The notes beneath the pieces are model-generated. The model had not been told where the DNA came from and did not search any database. It worked only from the letters and a program-made list of their open reading frames with translations. DNA of 64,000 nt, from the NCBI GenBank assembly GCA_963837165.1, contig CAWIMD010000004.1, positions 496,001 to 560,000 on the forward strand. Reading direction: 5' to 3'. The translations under genes were made by a program, and so were the position numbers. Source of the DNA: JAENWD01 sp963837165 (lineage in GTDB: Bacteria; Acidobacteriota; Vicinamibacteria; Vicinamibacterales; JAENWD01). Positions 35,527 through 45,431 of this stretch are shown here, in pieces. Positions within the stretch are counted from its first letter, which is position 1, and every line of letters starts with the position of its first letter.

Positions 35527-36564
35527 CTAGCTGCGGCTCTGGTACAAGGCGACCAGCGCGGCGCCAATGGCCGGCGACAGGTCGCCCAGGGTCGCCGGGA
35601 CGATGGCCATCCGCGCGCGCTGCGCGGCCCACAGATAGGGATCGGCGGTCTCGCGCACGACGCGCAGGTACCGCTCGCGGAACTCGCTCGTCGTCGCCTC
35701 GGGGTCCATCAGGCCGCCGCCGATGACGACGAACGCGGGATCCAGCGCCATGGCGAGAGTGGCCACGTGAAGCCCGAGGGCCTTTGCCTGGAAATCGAAC
35801 AGCTCGAGTGCGAGGCCATCGCCCTTCTGTGCCAGGCCGCGGAGCGCCATCGCGCGCTCGCGCGGTCCGAGCGGGGACCGTGCGAGCTCGTGATCGGGGT
35901 GCTCGGCCAGCGTCGCGGCAAGCAGCAGGTGCAGGCCCGACAAGGTGGTGTAGGCCTCGACACAGCCCCAGGTCCGGCCACAGCCGCACGGCAGCGCCTC
36001 GACGCCGAGCAGGTGAATCGGCGCCGGCATGTGCGCGGCCTCCATCCCGGCGAGACTGTCGCCCGTGAGCGGCAGCCCGCGCCGATCCACGTAGGCACAG
36101 CCCAGCCCGGAGCCAGGCGCCAGCATCACCACGGTGCCCGTGCCCGTGCCGCGGACGCGGTGCGCCTCGGCCACGCCGCCCAGGTCGCCGTCGTTGCCGA
36201 CCGTCAGCGGCACGGCCCGGCCAGCCCGCTCGGCAAGCGCGTTGCTATAGGCCGTGTGGATGTCGAAGCCGGTGAAGGTCGGCGGCAGGTTGGCGGAGCG
36301 GTCGAGCACGCCATACCGCTGAAACGGGCCAGGGATCGCCAGGCCCACGCCAAGCACGTGACTCCAGCGCAGCCCGTTGGCCGCGAGGTAGTCGGTGATG
36401 GCTTCGACCCAGGAGGTGACGACCGAGTCGGGCCCCTGCGACGCGTTGGTCGGGCGCTGCAGGAGCCGCGTGGACACGGTCGTGCCGTCGTCCCAGACGG
36501 CTCCGACCTTCGACGTGGTGGCGCCGCTGTCGGTGCCGACATAGACGGACCGGCTGTCGCTCAT
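35527..36564 (-). CDS. ROK-family sugar kinase
   Basis: 345 aa. The N-terminal phosphate-binding DSGATTSK takes the DxGxTxxK form. The catalytic Asp is D125 in VGNDGDLGG. The structural zinc motif is CGCGRTWGCVEAY (C193, C195, C201) with H179. It is a kinase rather than a repressor, because no DNA-binding domain is present. The substrate is probably glucose or a related hexose (inference). It lies next to a coupled membrane/DinB pair with no other sugar genes in reach. Confidence 0.88.
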   Translation of the reverse strand: MSDSRSVYVGTDSGATTSKVGAVWDDGTTVSTRLLQRPTNASQGPDSVVTSWVEAITDYLAANGLRWSHVLGVGLAIPGPFQRYGVLDRSANLPPTFTGFDIHTAYSNALAERAGRAVPLTVGNDGDLGGVAEAHRVRGTGTGTVVMLAPGSGLGCAYVDRRGLPLTGDSLAGMEAAHMPAPIHLLGVEALPCGCGRTWGCVEAYTTLSGLHLLLAATLAEHPDHELARSPLGPRERAMALRGLAQKGDGLALELFDFQAKALGLHVATLAMALDPAFVVIGGGLMDPEATTSEFRERYLRVVRETADPYLWAAQRARMAIVPATLGDLSPAIGAALVALYQSRS

Positions 36565-36638
36565 CCGGTGGAGCTTACCTCAACCACCGCCCGTCGTCAC
36601 CGGCTCAGCCCCCGAGGAGCGCCGAGCGCAGCCTCGGG

Positions 36639-37451
36639 CTAGTGGAGGCGCCCATCGACGTCCACGGCCGCCCGGAAGCCGAGACTGAAGCCGGAATCCT
36701 GCGGTCGGTGCGTGTATCGCAGCGCACACCGTGCGCTGTCCGCGTTGAAGTGCCAGCTTCCGCCCCGGATCACGCGATATTCCGTGCGGCACTCGCCTGT
36801 CGGATCCGTCACGTCGCCGGACGGGTACTCGCAATGCCAGTCCTGGCACCACTCCCACACGTTGCCGTGCATGTCGTACAGGCCCCAGGCGTTCGGCGGG
36901 TACGACCCCACCGGCATCGTGCGATCGGGCGCCGGGCCGGCGACGCCGCCCGCGCCGGGAAACCGCGCGTCGTAGTTGGCCTGGCTCGGGCTGAGCGTCG
37001 CGCCCGTCGAAAAGGACGTCGTGGTGCCGGCGCGACAGGCGTACTCCCATTCGGCCTCGGTCGGCAGGCGGAAGTGGTGGCCCGACCGGTCCGACAGTCG
37101 GCTGAGAAACGCCTGGACGTCGTACCAGTTCACGCGTTCGACCGGCAGCCTCCCCGCGTCGTCACGGAAGTGGCTGGGATTGGAGCCCATGACGGCTGTC
37201 CACTCGCGCTCGGTCACCTCGAAGCGTCCCAGGTAGAACGGCCGTGTGAGCGTCACGCCGTGCGGGCGCTCCTGGGGCTCGCGCCCCGGCTCGTCCGCGG
37301 GCGATCCCATGGTGAAGTGTCCCGCGGGGATCAGCACCAGCGCCATTCCGGTCACCGGGTCCCGCCACTCTGACGGCGGGGCCGCACCTTCGGGTGGGTG
37401 CCACGCGACGACCAGCACGATCGCGGCGAGGAGATGGCGCGCCGCAGGCAT
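36639..37451 (-). CDS. Secreted SUMF1/formylglycine-generating-enzyme-like protein
   Basis: 270 aa from ATG at 37451. A signal peptide (about 1-24) is followed by an FGE-sulfatase domain: MALVLIPAGHFTMGS, GRFEVTEREWTAVMG, VNWYDVQAFLSRLS, LPTEAEWEYACRAG, LYDMHGNVWEWCQDW and VIRGGSW. These are the hallmarks of the family. The copper-binding Cys pair of true FGE is not obvious, so it may be a non-catalytic or differently acting member. No sulfatase gene is nearby. Confidence 0.88.
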   Translation of the reverse strand: MPAARHLLAAIVLVVAWHPPEGAAPPSEWRDPVTGMALVLIPAGHFTMGSPADEPGREPQERPHGVTLTRPFYLGRFEVTEREWTAVMGSNPSHFRDDAGRLPVERVNWYDVQAFLSRLSDRSGHHFRLPTEAEWEYACRAGTTTSFSTGATLSPSQANYDARFPGAGGVAGPAPDRTMPVGSYPPNAWGLYDMHGNVWEWCQDWHCEYPSGDVTDPTGECRTEYRVIRGGSWHFNADSARCALRYTHRPQDSGFSLGFRAAVDVDGRLH

Positions 37452-37471
37452 CAGCGAATCCAGCTCCGATC

Positions 37472-37840
37472 CTACGCCGTGCGGCGGGCCCGCCGCGGCC
37501 AGGCGTACACCAGCAGATTGACTGCCGCGACGGCCGCGGCCAGCGTCCACTGCCACGCCGGCGTGAGACCGTCGGGATAGATGATCGGGATCAGGTAGTG
37601 CTCGGCGAAGCCGCCCGAGTAACCGGCCTCCCCCGCGCGCATCGCGAGCCCGTTCTCGAGAGGTGTCAGCGGGCAGATGATGCCGGGCGCCGCCTCGACG
37701 TAGATGGCCCAGGCGACCGCGAGCAGGTGGACCAGCATCAGCCAACGTCGTCGCCGCGCCAGCACGCCACCGACGACAACGAACACGATGAACAGAAAGT
37801 GCAGGATGACCGTGGCGCTGGCGAGGAGACGCCAGAACAT
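37472..37840 (-). CDS. DUF2784 membrane protein
   Basis: 122 aa, three to four membrane helices. The family signature is clear: LHFLFIVFVVVGG, then CPLTPLENGLAMRAGEAGYSGGF shown here as CPLTPLEN...GEAGYSGGF, and a YLIPIIYP segment. Function unknown in the family. It lies between the SUMF1-like gene and a decayed hydrolase gene, same strand. Confidence 0.9.
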   Translation of the reverse strand: MFWRLLASATVILHFLFIVFVVVGGVLARRRRWLMLVHLLAVAWAIYVEAAPGIICPLTPLENGLAMRAGEAGYSGGFAEHYLIPIIYPDGLTPAWQWTLAAAVAAVNLLVYAWPRRARRTA

Positions 37841-37852
37841 CTCGTGCCGGCC

Positions 37853-38929
37853 TCAGCGCCGGCGCAGGCCGAAGCCCGTCGGCCTGCCATCTGGTCCAAC
37901 CGAGAGCCGGGCGAGGAACCCTCGGTCGCCGTATCCGATCAGGTAGGTGAAGACGTGGTCGTCGCCGAGCTCCCGGCGCTGCGCCAGATCGATGCGCGTC
38001 GTGGCACCGAGCGGGCCGAGCATTCCCCGGAGCTCCCGGGCCCGGTCCGGGAAGAGCCCTCGCGGCACGACGCCGAAGTCGGCCGGCTCGAGCGTCCCCC
38101 GGCCGGCCTTCTCCAGCAGCTCGCGAAGACGGCGCGTGACCTCGGGGTCCCGATCGGGGATCGGCCCGAGCTCCGGCGGGGCCAGCGCCGGATCGAGGAT
38201 GCCGGCAATGCCGTCCACGAACCGTTCGGGATCGGCCTGCGCCAGGTTGCAGAGGACGATGACCGTCAGGTCGTCGCTGAGGTATCGGGACATGTAGGTG
38301 TTGAAGCCCTGCCACGAGCCGCCGTGGTGCTGGCGCGGCTGGCCGCCGGCCGTATCGATCTCCCAGCCGAAGCCGTACGGGTAGGTCTTCCCGCTCGTCA
38401 GCGTCGCCGGTGTGAAGATCCGGGCCCAGCTCTCTGGCCGCAGAATGGCGTGTTCCCTGATGCCGCGATCCCAGTCCCGCACGCTGAAGTACAACGACCC
38501 GTCGGCGGTCGAGTTCAGCGACGGCGACACCCACTCCTGGTTCTGGAGCGCGCCGTTCGCCAGCCGGTAGCCCGCGGCGCGATGCACCACGATGTCGTCC
38601 TCGCTGATGATGCGGGCCGTGGCCATGCCGAGGGGCCGGAACACACGCTGGGCAAGCACGGCGCCGTAGAACTCGCCCGACACCGTGTGGACGATGGTCC
38701 CGAGCAGCACGTAGCCGGTGTTGCTGTAGCTCCAGCGCTTCACACGGGGACCTGGAGCGCGACGTTGGCCAGGCCGAGCCCCTCGGCCGCGACGACCTCG
38801 CCGTGCCGCACGATGGCAAAGGCGACGCCGCACGCGGTCGAGCGGCGCGGACTGGCCGCGTGCCGGCAGACCGCTCGTCACGGCAGCCGCGACGCACAAA
38901 ACGAGCAGCAGCGTCCGGGCGATGGGCAT
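37853..38929 (-). pseudogene. Decayed serine beta-lactamase-like hydrolase lacking its catalytic SxxK segment
   Basis: An ATG at 38929 opens a good signal peptide (MPIARTLLLVLCVAAAV). The mature N-terminus then continues in another frame (FAIVRHGEVVAAEGLGLANV, about 38755-38823) and stops at a TGA. After the junction near 38740-38750 the family sequence resumes at WSYSNTGYVLLG (the YxN motif) and runs to the end. The block that should carry SxxK, and roughly 100 residues around it, is missing, and at least two frame changes are needed. The C-terminal 290 residues look intact. Deletion in the genome or an assembly collapse are both possible. Confidence 0.8.
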
Positions 38930-38937
38930 GGCGGCCG

Positions 38938-40482
38938 TCAGTGCGGGGCCGTCAGCGCGGTGTTGCTGACGAAGGCAATCCGCGTGCTGTCCGGGGACCA
39001 CGAGGGGACGTTCATCGTGCCCTGGCCGCCGTAGACATAGGCAAGCACGCGGGCGTGAGCCCCCTCGAGATCCATCTGGCGGATGTACACCTGCTTGTAG
39101 AAGGGATGCTCCGACGGGTCCACGTCCGGGAGGAACGACACCACGACCAGCGATTTGCCGTCGGGGGCGATGTGCGGGAACCAGTTGTTGAACTCGTCGC
39201 CGGTGATCTGCTGCTCGTCGCTGCCGTCAGGCCTCATCTTCCAGATCTGCATCCGTCCCGTGCGCGTCGAGTTGAAGTAGATCCATTTGCCGTCCGGGGT
39301 GGACTCCGGGCCATCGTCCAGGCCCTTGGCGGTGGTCAGGCGCGTCTCCTCGCCGCCCGCAGCCGGGATGCCGTAGATGTCGAAATCGCCGTTCCGCTGC
39401 GCCGTGTAGAACAGCGTCCTTCCATCGAGAGACCAGCTGTGACAATAGGATGGGGCCAATTTCGTGACCCGCGTCGGCGAGCCGCCGGCGAGCGGCACGG
39501 TGTAGACGATGGAGTTTTCATCGGCCGCCGGTCCGTGGCTGCTGATGCCGAGCATCGTGCCGTCGAACGACAGCACGTGGTCGTTGTTGTTCTGGACGAC
39601 CGTGCCGGTGTCGATGGGCGCCGGGCTCCGGGTCGCGAGGTCGAAGCGGAACAGCCGGCCGCTGCCGTTGTAGACCAGCGCCTTGCCGTCGCGCGTCCAG
39701 TTCGGCGCCTGGAAGGACCCCGGCTCCGTGTACAGGACCGTCCGTGACGGATCGTCCACGCTCATCACCTCGAGGTTGCTCCCGATGTAGTCGCGATAGG
39801 GGCGCCAGCCCTCCGGTGGCGGCACGACGATGCGGACGTTGCTGAACACCGCGCGCTCGGTGACCTTGGGGTTGTGCGCGCAGACGAACAGGCCGACGTA
39901 CACCTCGTCGCCGAGGTCGAGCTCGCTGAGCTCGGTGCGCGTGAACGGGTCGCCGTACCGCGCGACCGACATGATGAACATCGTCCCGCGCCGCTCGAGC
40001 TGAATTACGTCGGGGTGGGTGAGGGCCGACGGCAGCTGCCGCGTGGCGCCGCCCTTCACCGTCCGGAACTGGAGAGAGGCGAGGCCATCGCCGTGGATGG
40101 CCGCATCCGCATACGTGGCGTCCGGGTCGAGGGAGCTCCGGACGATCCATCCCAGCTTGCGGTGGGCTTCGACCCCTTCACCGAGGAACTTCGCGTGGGT
40201 CCTGACGATGAAGTCGCCCTTCATCCTGCGCCACACGAACTGGAACTCGTCTCTGTCGAGCCACATGTTCGTGCCGGAGCCGGCGACCGCGTAGGCCTGC
40301 GCGCCGGGGTCGTAGGAGGCCGACCCCGCAATGGCGGGACTGCCGACGTCGGCACTGGACTCGAAGTAGCCGAGGGTGCCCTGGGTCGCCACGCCCGCCG
40401 GGGCCAGCATCACGAGCGCCAGGGAGACCAGCGCGATCACGCTCGCCGCCCACGCCACACGACCGCGATCAGCTCTGAACAT
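38938..40482 (-). CDS. Secreted TolB/PD40-type beta-propeller with N-terminal DUF1349-like domain
   Basis: 514 aa from ATG at 40482, preceded by GGAGGAG. A signal peptide (about 1-36) is followed by a concanavalin-like DUF1349-type domain (about 40-230; MKGDFIVRTHAKF, GWIVRSSLDPDATYADAAIHG) and WD40-like PD40 blades (for example PSYCHSWSLDGRTLFYT, ESTPDGKWIYFNSTRTG, PSWSPDSTRIAFVSN). Probably a periplasmic binding protein or carbohydrate-related enzyme partner. It lies 8 bp upstream of the decayed hydrolase. Confidence 0.85.
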   Translation of the reverse strand: MFRADRGRVAWAASVIALVSLALVMLAPAGVATQGTLGYFESSADVGSPAIAGSASYDPGAQAYAVAGSGTNMWLDRDEFQFVWRRMKGDFIVRTHAKFLGEGVEAHRKLGWIVRSSLDPDATYADAAIHGDGLASLQFRTVKGGATRQLPSALTHPDVIQLERRGTMFIMSVARYGDPFTRTELSELDLGDEVYVGLFVCAHNPKVTERAVFSNVRIVVPPPEGWRPYRDYIGSNLEVMSVDDPSRTVLYTEPGSFQAPNWTRDGKALVYNGSGRLFRFDLATRSPAPIDTGTVVQNNNDHVLSFDGTMLGISSHGPAADENSIVYTVPLAGGSPTRVTKLAPSYCHSWSLDGRTLFYTAQRNGDFDIYGIPAAGGEETRLTTAKGLDDGPESTPDGKWIYFNSTRTGRMQIWKMRPDGSDEQQITGDEFNNWFPHIAPDGKSLVVVSFLPDVDPSEHPFYKQVYIRQMDLEGAHARVLAYVYGGQGTMNVPSWSPDSTRIAFVSNTALTAPH

Positions 40483-40572
40483 GTCTCCTCCGGAAAGTGG
40501 CCGGCCCGCCTGCGGCTCCGGCGGGCCAATGCTCCCACGCTCAGGCGGGAAGTTCAAATCGCGGATGAGAAG

Positions 40573-40609
40573 GTGGGAGGATGGGAGGCTGGGAGCCCTC
40601 CTTCCTCCC
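40573..40609. repeat. Octamer array GGGAGGAT type with adjoining inverted CTCCTTCC
   Basis: GGGAGGAT, GGGAGGCT and GGGAG units are followed at once by a short inverted CCTCC stretch. It is the left partner of the long array at 40821-40913 and lies on the other side of a small ORF. Confidence 0.75.
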
Positions 40610-40686
40610 GCGGCGGTGGAGTCGAGGACCGGACTGGCTCGTGCCAGAGCCGTGCTGACCACGAACCAGCAACATGAGGAGCCCGA

Positions 40687-40800
40687 TCACCACGAGCGGA
40701 TGTGGGCGCCGAGCCAATGACCTGGGTTGTAACGATTCTCGGCCCATTCCCGGTACTCCTCGATCGGATCGGGTTCCCGGAAATGATGCGGCTTCGTCAC
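40687..40800 (-). CDS. Possible 37-codon small protein bracketed by octamer arrays
   Basis: GTG at 40800 to TGA at 40687. The product starts VTKPHHFREPDPIEEYRE and continues WAENRYNPGHWLG; it is rich in charged, Pro and aromatic residues, unlike noise in GC-rich DNA. An AGAGG lies close upstream (3 bp spacing, short). A TAG closes the frame shortly before the GTG. I recognise no family. Opposed octamer arrays flank it, as with the four-helix-bundle cassettes. The rest of the 40483-40916 gap holds only these arrays. Confidence 0.4.
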   Translation of the reverse strand: MTKPHHFREPDPIEEYREWAENRYNPGHWLGAHIRSW

Positions 40801-40820
40801 GATCCTCTTATCGGCCTATC

Positions 40821-40913
40821 CCCATCCTCCCATCCTCCCATCCTCCCATCCTCCTATCCTCCTATCCTCCCATCCTCCTATCCTCCCATCCTCCCATCCT
40901 CCCATCCTCCCCT
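40821..40913. repeat. Octamer array CCCATCCT/CCTATCCT (about 11 copies)
   Basis: Eight-bp period throughout, with two alternating variants. It ends 4 bp from the TGA of the NHL-repeat gene and is the same word as the array at 18731-18773 behind pilB. Confidence 0.95.
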
Positions 40914-40916
40914 CCG

Positions 40917-41981
<1,065 letters not shown>

Positions 41982-42006
41982 GCCACCGGGCGTCACGGCG
42001 ACGGCT

Positions 42007-42765
42007 TCAAATGCCCGTGTACCAGGCCCATCCGTTCCGGATGTTCCCCTTCTCTCCGCCGTCATCGAAGTCGTCGGACACGACGATTCGGTGCACGTAT
42101 TTCATGCTCTTGTAGCCCATCTGGCGCTCGACGCGCAGGCGCACCGGTGCCCCGTGCGGGAGGGCGAGATCGCGTCCGTTCATGCCGTAGGCGAGGATCG
42201 TCTGCGGGTGCAGCGCGTCCAGCAGATCGATGCTGTCCACCCAGTCGTCGAACGAGTACAACACCACGAACCTCGCCGAGGGGAGGATGCCCACCGCGTC
42301 GAGCACCGCGCCGAGCGGCACGCCAATCCATTGGCCGATGGCCGTCCACCCCTCCTCGCAGGTGTGCCGCGTGATCTGCGTGCGCGACGGCAGGGATTTC
42401 AAGTCCGCGAGCGAGAACGACCTCGGTCGCGCCACGCGGCCTTCCACCGTGAGCCGCCACTCCCTGAACGCGCCGTCGTGCAGGCGGCGGTACTCCCCCG
42501 CAAGAGGCAGCGTGCTGCTCGTGCCGGGATTCGTGGTGCCCGTGGCGGGAAACGACGTGATGTCCTGGAACGTGTACTCCCTGACGAGCGCGTCCTGCGA
42601 CAGCAGCGCGCGGTGCGCGGCATACGTCAGGTCGTCGCCGGCGCGCAGCAGACTGCCGTACGTGGGCGGCAGCGGCTTCGGGGAGCGGAAGGCCACGAGG
42701 CCGCCGACCGAAGCCAGTCCCGTGAGCAGGACCCGGCGCCGCGTGATGAGGCGGCCGCTCTTCAT
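42007..42765 (-). CDS. Molybdopterin-dependent oxidoreductase (MsrP/sulfite oxidase fold), Tat-exported
   Basis: 252 aa. A Tat-type signal (ITRRRVLLTGLASVGG) is followed by the oxidoreductase molybdopterin-binding domain. The Mo-ligating Cys is C136 in TRHTCEEGWTAIGQW, and the C-terminal part contains LPHGAPVRLRVERQMGYKSMK, a typical cofactor-contact region. The cytochrome b gene immediately upstream in the same direction, separated by a single base, is the likely electron donor, as in MsrPQ-like pairs; the substrate (methionine sulfoxide or another S/N-oxide) is inferred. Confidence 0.88.
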   Translation of the reverse strand: MKSGRLITRRRVLLTGLASVGGLVAFRSPKPLPPTYGSLLRAGDDLTYAAHRALLSQDALVREYTFQDITSFPATGTTNPGTSSTLPLAGEYRRLHDGAFREWRLTVEGRVARPRSFSLADLKSLPSRTQITRHTCEEGWTAIGQWIGVPLGAVLDAVGILPSARFVVLYSFDDWVDSIDLLDALHPQTILAYGMNGRDLALPHGAPVRLRVERQMGYKSMKYVHRIVVSDDFDDGGEKGNIRNGWAWYTGI

Positions 42766-42766
42766 A

Positions 42767-43534
42767 TCATCCCCCGAAGGTCATCGCCCGGACCTGGCGC
42801 CAGAAGCCGGATACCGTGACCATCACGACGTGCACGAAGACGAACAGCAGCAGGCCCGCGAAGGCCAGGAAGTGCAGCGTACGGGCGGACTGGTATCCGC
42901 CGAACAGACGCTCCACGACGGGCAGGGCCGCGGTGACGGCCGGTGACATCGCCAGGCCGGTGAGCACGACGAGGGGCACGGCCACGAACAGCACGAGCGA
43001 GTAGGCGGCCTTCTGGAGCAGGTTGTACCGGGGGCCACCGGCGGCCGGAGGTCTGAGGAAGCGGAGGTGGTCGATCACGTCCTGCCAGACCAGATGCGGC
43101 CTCAGCTCCGCCGCCCTGGGCCAGATGTGCGCTCGGAAGTGGCCGAGGAGGAGGCCGATCCCCAGATAAGCGGCACCGACGAGCACGAGGCCCCAGGCGG
43201 CAAGAAAGTGCAGGCTCCGGGCCCAGCCGTTCTCGTTGAAGATGTCGTAGGTCCGGTTGGCGCTGACGGGACCGTCGGCGCGCCCGAAGAAGGGCGCGCG
43301 GTCCTCGTAGCCGGCGTGCTTGTAGTTACGGCTGATCGGCAGCTCGAGGAGCGCCGGCGTGAGATCGTTGCCGGCCACGCCCCAGTAGAGCCTCGGATGC
43401 GCCATGAGGATGACGAACCCGCTGAAGGCGAGCGCCAATACCGTCGCGGTCGCGATCCAGTGGGAGACCCGGACCCAGCGGGCGTGCCTGGTCACGGGGC
43501 GACCCTGCGGCAGTTCGGTCAGTGCCTCGGGCAT
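42767..43534 (-). CDS. Di-heme cytochrome b (b561/b6 type), redox partner of the molybdoenzyme
   Basis: 255 aa with four main membrane helices and the heme-ligand His residues expected in helices 1, 2 and 4 (RVSHWIATATVLAL, ARSLHFLAAWGLVL, ARTLHFLAFAGLLL, FVHVVMVTV). It passes electrons from the quinone pool to the exported molybdoenzyme encoded directly downstream. Confidence 0.85.
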   Translation of the reverse strand: MPEALTELPQGRPVTRHARWVRVSHWIATATVLALAFSGFVILMAHPRLYWGVAGNDLTPALLELPISRNYKHAGYEDRAPFFGRADGPVSANRTYDIFNENGWARSLHFLAAWGLVLVGAAYLGIGLLLGHFRAHIWPRAAELRPHLVWQDVIDHLRFLRPPAAGGPRYNLLQKAAYSLVLFVAVPLVVLTGLAMSPAVTAALPVVERLFGGYQSARTLHFLAFAGLLLFVFVHVVMVTVSGFWRQVRAMTFGG

Positions 43535-43562
43535 CCGCTCGCTCCGCGCATCGACCAGCGGT

Positions 43563-43952
43563 TCATGTGGCGTCGCGCCCGGAAAGCGGCGACGGATGCG
43601 CCGGCTGGTAGAGCCCCAGCTCGCCGCCGCTCGGCAGATGGATCGTGGTCCTGATGCCCCAGTCTTCGCGCTCGATTTCGGTGGACTCGACGCCTTTGGC
43701 GGTCAGATCTCGGAGAGTGGCCTCGAGATCGTCGCACATCAGGTAGAGCACGGCGCCCAACAGCTCGTGCGAGGCGTGGCGTTGCGCGAAGCTGGCCTCG
43801 GCCGGATGGACGGCGATCTCGGACGGAGGCAGGGCCAGGATCAGCCACCCGCCTCCGGCATCGACACCGGCGAACCCGAGCACGTCGCGCAGGAACCGCC
43901 GGTCCTCGTCGGCCTTCGTGCTGTAGAGGAGAAAGTGGGCGCCCGTAATCAT
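43563..43952 (-). CDS. VOC/glyoxalase-fold protein
   Basis: 129 aa from ATG at 43952, with GGAGG 11 bp upstream; the in-frame ATG 78 bp earlier adds a Ser-rich non-family segment. It has paired beta-alpha-beta-beta-beta modules (HFLLYSTKADEDRRFLRDVLGF and LYLMCDDLEATLRDLTAKGV, then GELGLYQP). Metal-ligand positions cannot be assigned confidently. Function unknown. Confidence 0.78.
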   Translation of the reverse strand: MITGAHFLLYSTKADEDRRFLRDVLGFAGVDAGGGWLILALPPSEIAVHPAEASFAQRHASHELLGAVLYLMCDDLEATLRDLTAKGVESTEIEREDWGIRTTIHLPSGGELGLYQPAHPSPLSGRDAT

Positions 43953-44128
43953 TGCGAGGCAGGCCTCCTCCGACTTCCGATGTGACGACAGCGGCGACGA
44001 GCACGAGCTCCGCATCGTCGATTCCGACACCAGTGGGTCGGGTTCCGAGCGCAGCCATACGGCCTCCGGAGCGCGGCAACGGTATCACGATTCCCCCACT
44101 CTCGCCCGCTTCGCGCGGCTCCCATGCC

Positions 44129-44821
44129 ACCCAGTACACGCCAGTGCTGCACGGCCTGTACGCCTGGCAGATCTACGCCGGCCCCACCTGGGAGGGCCCG
44201 GCGCGGTGGACGTACGACCGCTGGATGCACGTCAGGGTCGTGGTGTCGGGCGCCCGCGCCGAACTGTACGTGGACGGCGACAGCCCGGTGCAGGTCATTC
44301 CGCGGCTCCGCGGTCCGCAGGGCGCCGGTGAGGTGGGCATCCTCGCGGGTGCCGGAGCCGTTCCCGCCGTCCCGGACTCCACGCCCGCCACCATCGTGCG
44401 CAGCTGGCGCGTGTCCACACCGTTCGCCGAGTCGTTGATGACTGGCGTCGCGGACCTGCCAGAGCTGCCGGAGCAGGTGACCTGGGACACGCTCGGCATC
44501 GAGGAGCGTGGCATCGCCAACCTGGCGCGGCTCGCGGGGAACGGGAGTGCAGGCAATACGGTCGTCGCCGCCGTTACGATCACCTCCGACCGCGCACGGA
44601 CCGTGCCGGTGCGATTCGGCTTCAGCGACCGCGTGCGCCTCTACCTCAACGGCCGGATGCTCTACGCCGGGAACGACGGGTTCGGCACCCACGATCCCGA
44701 CTTCCTGGGCATCGTCGGGCTGTTCGACGAGCTGCCCCTGCCGCTCAACCGCGGGCCGAACGAGCTGTGGTTTGCCGTGAGCGAGACGTTCGGCGGGTGG
44801 GCAATCACGGCCGCGTGGGCG
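44129..44821 (+). pseudogene. Remnant of a large secreted enzyme gene (LamG/DUF1080-like segment)
   Basis: About 230 codons of clearly protein-like sequence (LYAWQIYAGPTWEG, WMHVRVVVSGARAELYVDG, VRFGFSDRVRLYLNGRMLY, NELWFAVSETFGGWA). There is no credible start: the upstream 175 bp in this frame is low-quality. The 3' end runs into the convergent AraC gene. The first half resembles a concanavalin-like laminin-G domain. Both ends appear truncated; it is the only plus-strand coding signal in this stretch. Confidence 0.65.
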
Positions 44822-45353
44822 TCACTCCGGCCAGGTCCTGCACCTCGCGAATCAGGTGCGACTGGTCGGCGTAGCCGTGGTCAGCGGCGAGTGCAGCCCA
44901 GGATGGGCGCGGGACCAGATCCGAGGAGCGCAGCAGCGCGTGGAACTGCTGGATGCGCGCGAAGTGTCGCGGCGAGATCCCGGTTTCGCCCACCATCAGG
45001 CGACGCAGATGCCGGTCGCTCACGCCAAGCCATTCTGCCAGGGCCGCCACGCGCGGTGCGCCCGCCCCGCGGCGCAGCGACTCCATGCTGACCCGCAGCG
45101 CCACAAGGGCTCGTGCGGTCGTCCACGCCTCCGGCCGGGCAGCGCGCCGCTCGCGCAGGAAGGCCACCATCAACCGCAAGGCATGGGTGGGCTCCGTGGT
45201 CCGCATCAACCGCTCGTCCAGCGGCGTGGCGAGGTCTGGCCGGATGTCGGCGTAGCACGGCTCGCCGCGCACGTCTTCCGAGGGCGCCACGCCCAGAAGC
45301 GGCCGGCACCACTCCAGCTTGAGGCGGTACGGCGGGCGCGCCGGGAAAGACAA
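44805..45353 (-). CDS. AraC-family transcriptional regulator, probably N-terminally shortened
   Basis: 182 aa. Two helix-turn-helix motifs in the C-terminal half (VAALAEWLGVSDRHLRRLMV and WAALAADHGYADQSHLIREV) and the GVTPTR terminus are those of AraC regulators. The effector-binding region, usually 150 or more residues, is reduced to about 90 and has no recognisable cupin. The gene sits between a decayed gene and the ribosomal operon and could be a truncated or non-functional copy. Confidence 0.7.
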   Translation of the reverse strand: MSFPARPPYRLKLEWCRPLLGVAPSEDVRGEPCYADIRPDLATPLDERLMRTTEPTHALRLMVAFLRERRAARPEAWTTARALVALRVSMESLRRGAGAPRVAALAEWLGVSDRHLRRLMVGETGISPRHFARIQQFHALLRSSDLVPRPSWAALAADHGYADQSHLIREVQDLAGVTPTRP

Positions 45354-45397
45354 AGGCGCGATGGTCCTCGGACCACCGCGCCCGTGAGGTTGGTACC

Positions 45398-45417
45398 GGC
45401 CGAACTGAAGTTCGGCC
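45398..45417. repeat. Palindrome GGCCGAACT-GA-AGTTCGGCC, copy 1
   Basis: A perfect 9-bp-armed palindrome 14 bp downstream of rplQ. An identical 20-bp copy lies at 62920-62939 upstream of tuf. No U-run follows, so it is not a standard terminator. Confidence 0.85.
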
Positions 45418-45431
45418 CTGCGTACGAGGTC

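Noticed and set aside
36639..38897. A 752-residue reading of the SUMF1-like gene
   Set aside because: The N-terminal 480 residues are out-of-frame shadows of the hydrolase remnant and the DUF2784 gene; the signal peptide at 37451 gives the proper start.
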